Assembly: GCF_034702125.1 (NCBI RefSeq)
Contig: NC_085865.1
Span: forward strand, 28,862,559 to 28,926,558
Direction of reading: 5' to 3'
DNA: 64,000 nucleotides
Source of the DNA: Engraulis encrasicolus
Lineage: Eukaryota; Chordata; Actinopteri; Clupeiformes; Engraulidae
In this document: positions 62,626 to 64,000 of the stretch, one piece after another
How the letters are laid out: the number at the start of each line of letters is the position of its first letter
Numbering within the stretch: position 1 is the first letter of the stretch
Position numbers and translations under genes: made by a program
The notes under the pieces: model-generated
Seen by the model: only the letters and a program-made list of their open reading frames with translations
Databases searched by the model: none
Told to the model about the DNA's origin: nothing

Positions 62626-62877
62626 TGTGTGTGTGCTTGCATGTGTGACTTACCAGCATTACACATCAGAAAAATGAGAAATGGGTCACTTTTACAGTAC
62701 ATGCCATGCAACAGTTGTGGTGCGCAATGGTGCATGCATGCAATTCATAAAAGATCACGCAGTCTTGTGCGCCTTTCTGATATTAAATCATCTATATGTG
62801 ACAGGCACATTCCTCGGTCACCAGCCAACATCTGTCTTCGCGTGCGAATCACATCTGTGCATGATAGATATTGTGAC

Positions 62878-62880
<3 letters not shown>

Positions 62881-62949
<69 letters not shown>
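62881..62949. repeat. (GT)n microsatellite
   Basis: Pure GT, about 34 units. Confidence 0.97.
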
Positions 62950-62952
<3 letters not shown>

Positions 62953-63094
62953 TAATGCCGATGAGAGGATCAGGGGTACGTGTTTGGGGGAGCTGGAGAA
63001 GCTGTGATTGGACATAGCATGTTTTTTTCACACTCATAGATCATTGAGTACGGTGAACGACTTCTGCTTTAAGTGGCAAAATAAGTGCCACCAC

Positions 63095-63609
63095 TAGGGG
63101 TGTAAATAATCATCGAAATGTATCGATATATCGCAATATAATCTGACAATACAATGAAATTGCATCGTATCATGCAGGGCATTTTAGGTATCGAAAATAA
63201 TCGAATCGCTGGCCCCTGTCCAATGCCCTAGCTCCATAACATAATAGAAGAATAGAATCGCATCGCATCAAATAATAAGATAATAATAATGCATTTTATT
63301 TAAAAGCGCCTTTCAAAAAACTCAAGGACACTGTACAGAGAGAGGCAAAATAAAACAAGACAGATAAACAGATTGTAAACAAAAAATAAATATATAGAAA
63401 ATAAATAAAAAATAAAATAAAACAAAATAGAGTTAAAGAATCATAAAGAATAGGCTATCTGAAATAGATGAGTTTTAAGTCTGGATTTGAACAGGGGTAA
63501 AGACTCAATATTGCGGATGTCAGGGGGAAGCGCATTCCACAGCTGAGGAGCAGACGACATGACGATATATTGAATTATATCGTCATGGAGGCTGTGATTT
63601 ACACCCCTA
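63095..63609. mobile_element. hAT-type element (TAGGGGTGTAAAT ends) with an inner insertion
   Basis: Begins TAGGGGTGTAAAT and ends with the inverted ATTTACACCCCTA. TATCGATATATCG and ATATCGTCATG words flank the middle. The interior from about 63270 to 63560 (AAAGCGCCTTTCAAAAAACTC, GGAAGCGCATTCCACAGCTG) is a different common teleost repeat, apparently inserted. A clean target duplication was not found. Confidence 0.7.
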
Positions 63610-64000
63610 GCCTTTACTCACCTAAAATAGTACTGTTGAAATGCAGTAGGCTACTATATACAGGTATTGCAAAAAAGTCCTGGTAGAGGCCAAAATTGAG
63701 GAGTGCCAATGCTCTGTACTGGTGAGTACACGCCCACTTAACCCATTGACACTGCATGCTGCGCATATGTTGCATTAACCCAGGCGCCTGGAGCATGGAT
63801 TCAGCATTCAGGCTCATGAGATTTGAGTTGAATTCAATATGTGGGTATGTTAGAGCTGAATGAACACATTCGAATTCAAGATGAGGGTCTTAGCTTTTAA
63901 ATGCAATGTGTTTTTATGTGCTTCTTTGGAAGCGGGGATATTGAGGTTTTTATAGGCTAAGGGCACCTTTTCCCAAGAAGGACTTGAGCATTTAGCAGCC
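63610..64000. other. Intergenic DNA, nothing coding seen
   Basis: No supported feature up to the window end. Confidence 0.5.

Overview
The window looks like ray-finned fish (teleost) nuclear DNA. The reasons are a single-exon melanocortin-4 receptor gene of teleost type, a Penelope-like retroelement with a GIY-YIG endonuclease, tRNA-derived SINEs, many short hAT and PIF/Harbinger-type elements, and about twenty long (CA/GT)n or (GA/CT)n arrays. It is gene-poor. The only host protein gene I can support is mc4r, on the minus strand at 43782-44822, standing alone in more than 40 kb of repeat-rich DNA. I see no rRNA or tRNA genes and nothing prokaryotic.

Layout. 1-9 kb: intergenic DNA with two (CA)n arrays, a diverged local duplication (blocks at 4.9/5.2 kb and 6.7/7.7 kb), a 5'-truncated non-LTR (L2/CR1-like) retrotransposon, two hAT-type MITEs with 8-bp target duplications, and a short Penelope terminal fragment. 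9-14 kb: mostly unassigned DNA with one SINE and a tandem duplication. 14.3-17.0 kb: a 2.5-kb foldback element with about 970-bp arms and a perfect 8-bp target duplication, inserted inside a shorter hAT-type element that has its own 8-bp duplication. 17.9-24.2 kb: a nest in which a possible LTR-like container holds a 3.6-kb Penelope-like element (17-bp target duplication, 47-bp perfect inverted repeat) and a 593-bp palindromic element. The Penelope reading frame is broken by a frameshift, a stop codon and a 409-bp MITE. 25-42 kb: MITEs of several families, microsatellites, a hairpin-shaped Penelope terminus and telomere-like repeats. 42.7-44.8 kb: mc4r, with a decayed repeat array just downstream that resembles the gene's own last codons. 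45-64 kb: a 680-bp pentanucleotide array, more MITEs and SINEs, the longest (GT)n array, and a Penelope terminus containing a nearly canonical hammerhead-ribozyme fold.

The elements do not form a pathway with mc4r. The biology is one conserved receptor gene in a bed of mostly non-autonomous mobile DNA. The observations most worth checking are the mc4r-tail repeat array, the foldback element with mirrored promoter/splice-like signals, and the recurrent hammerhead-like cores in Penelope termini. All boundaries were read by eye from the sequence; family names marked as inferred were not checked against any database.
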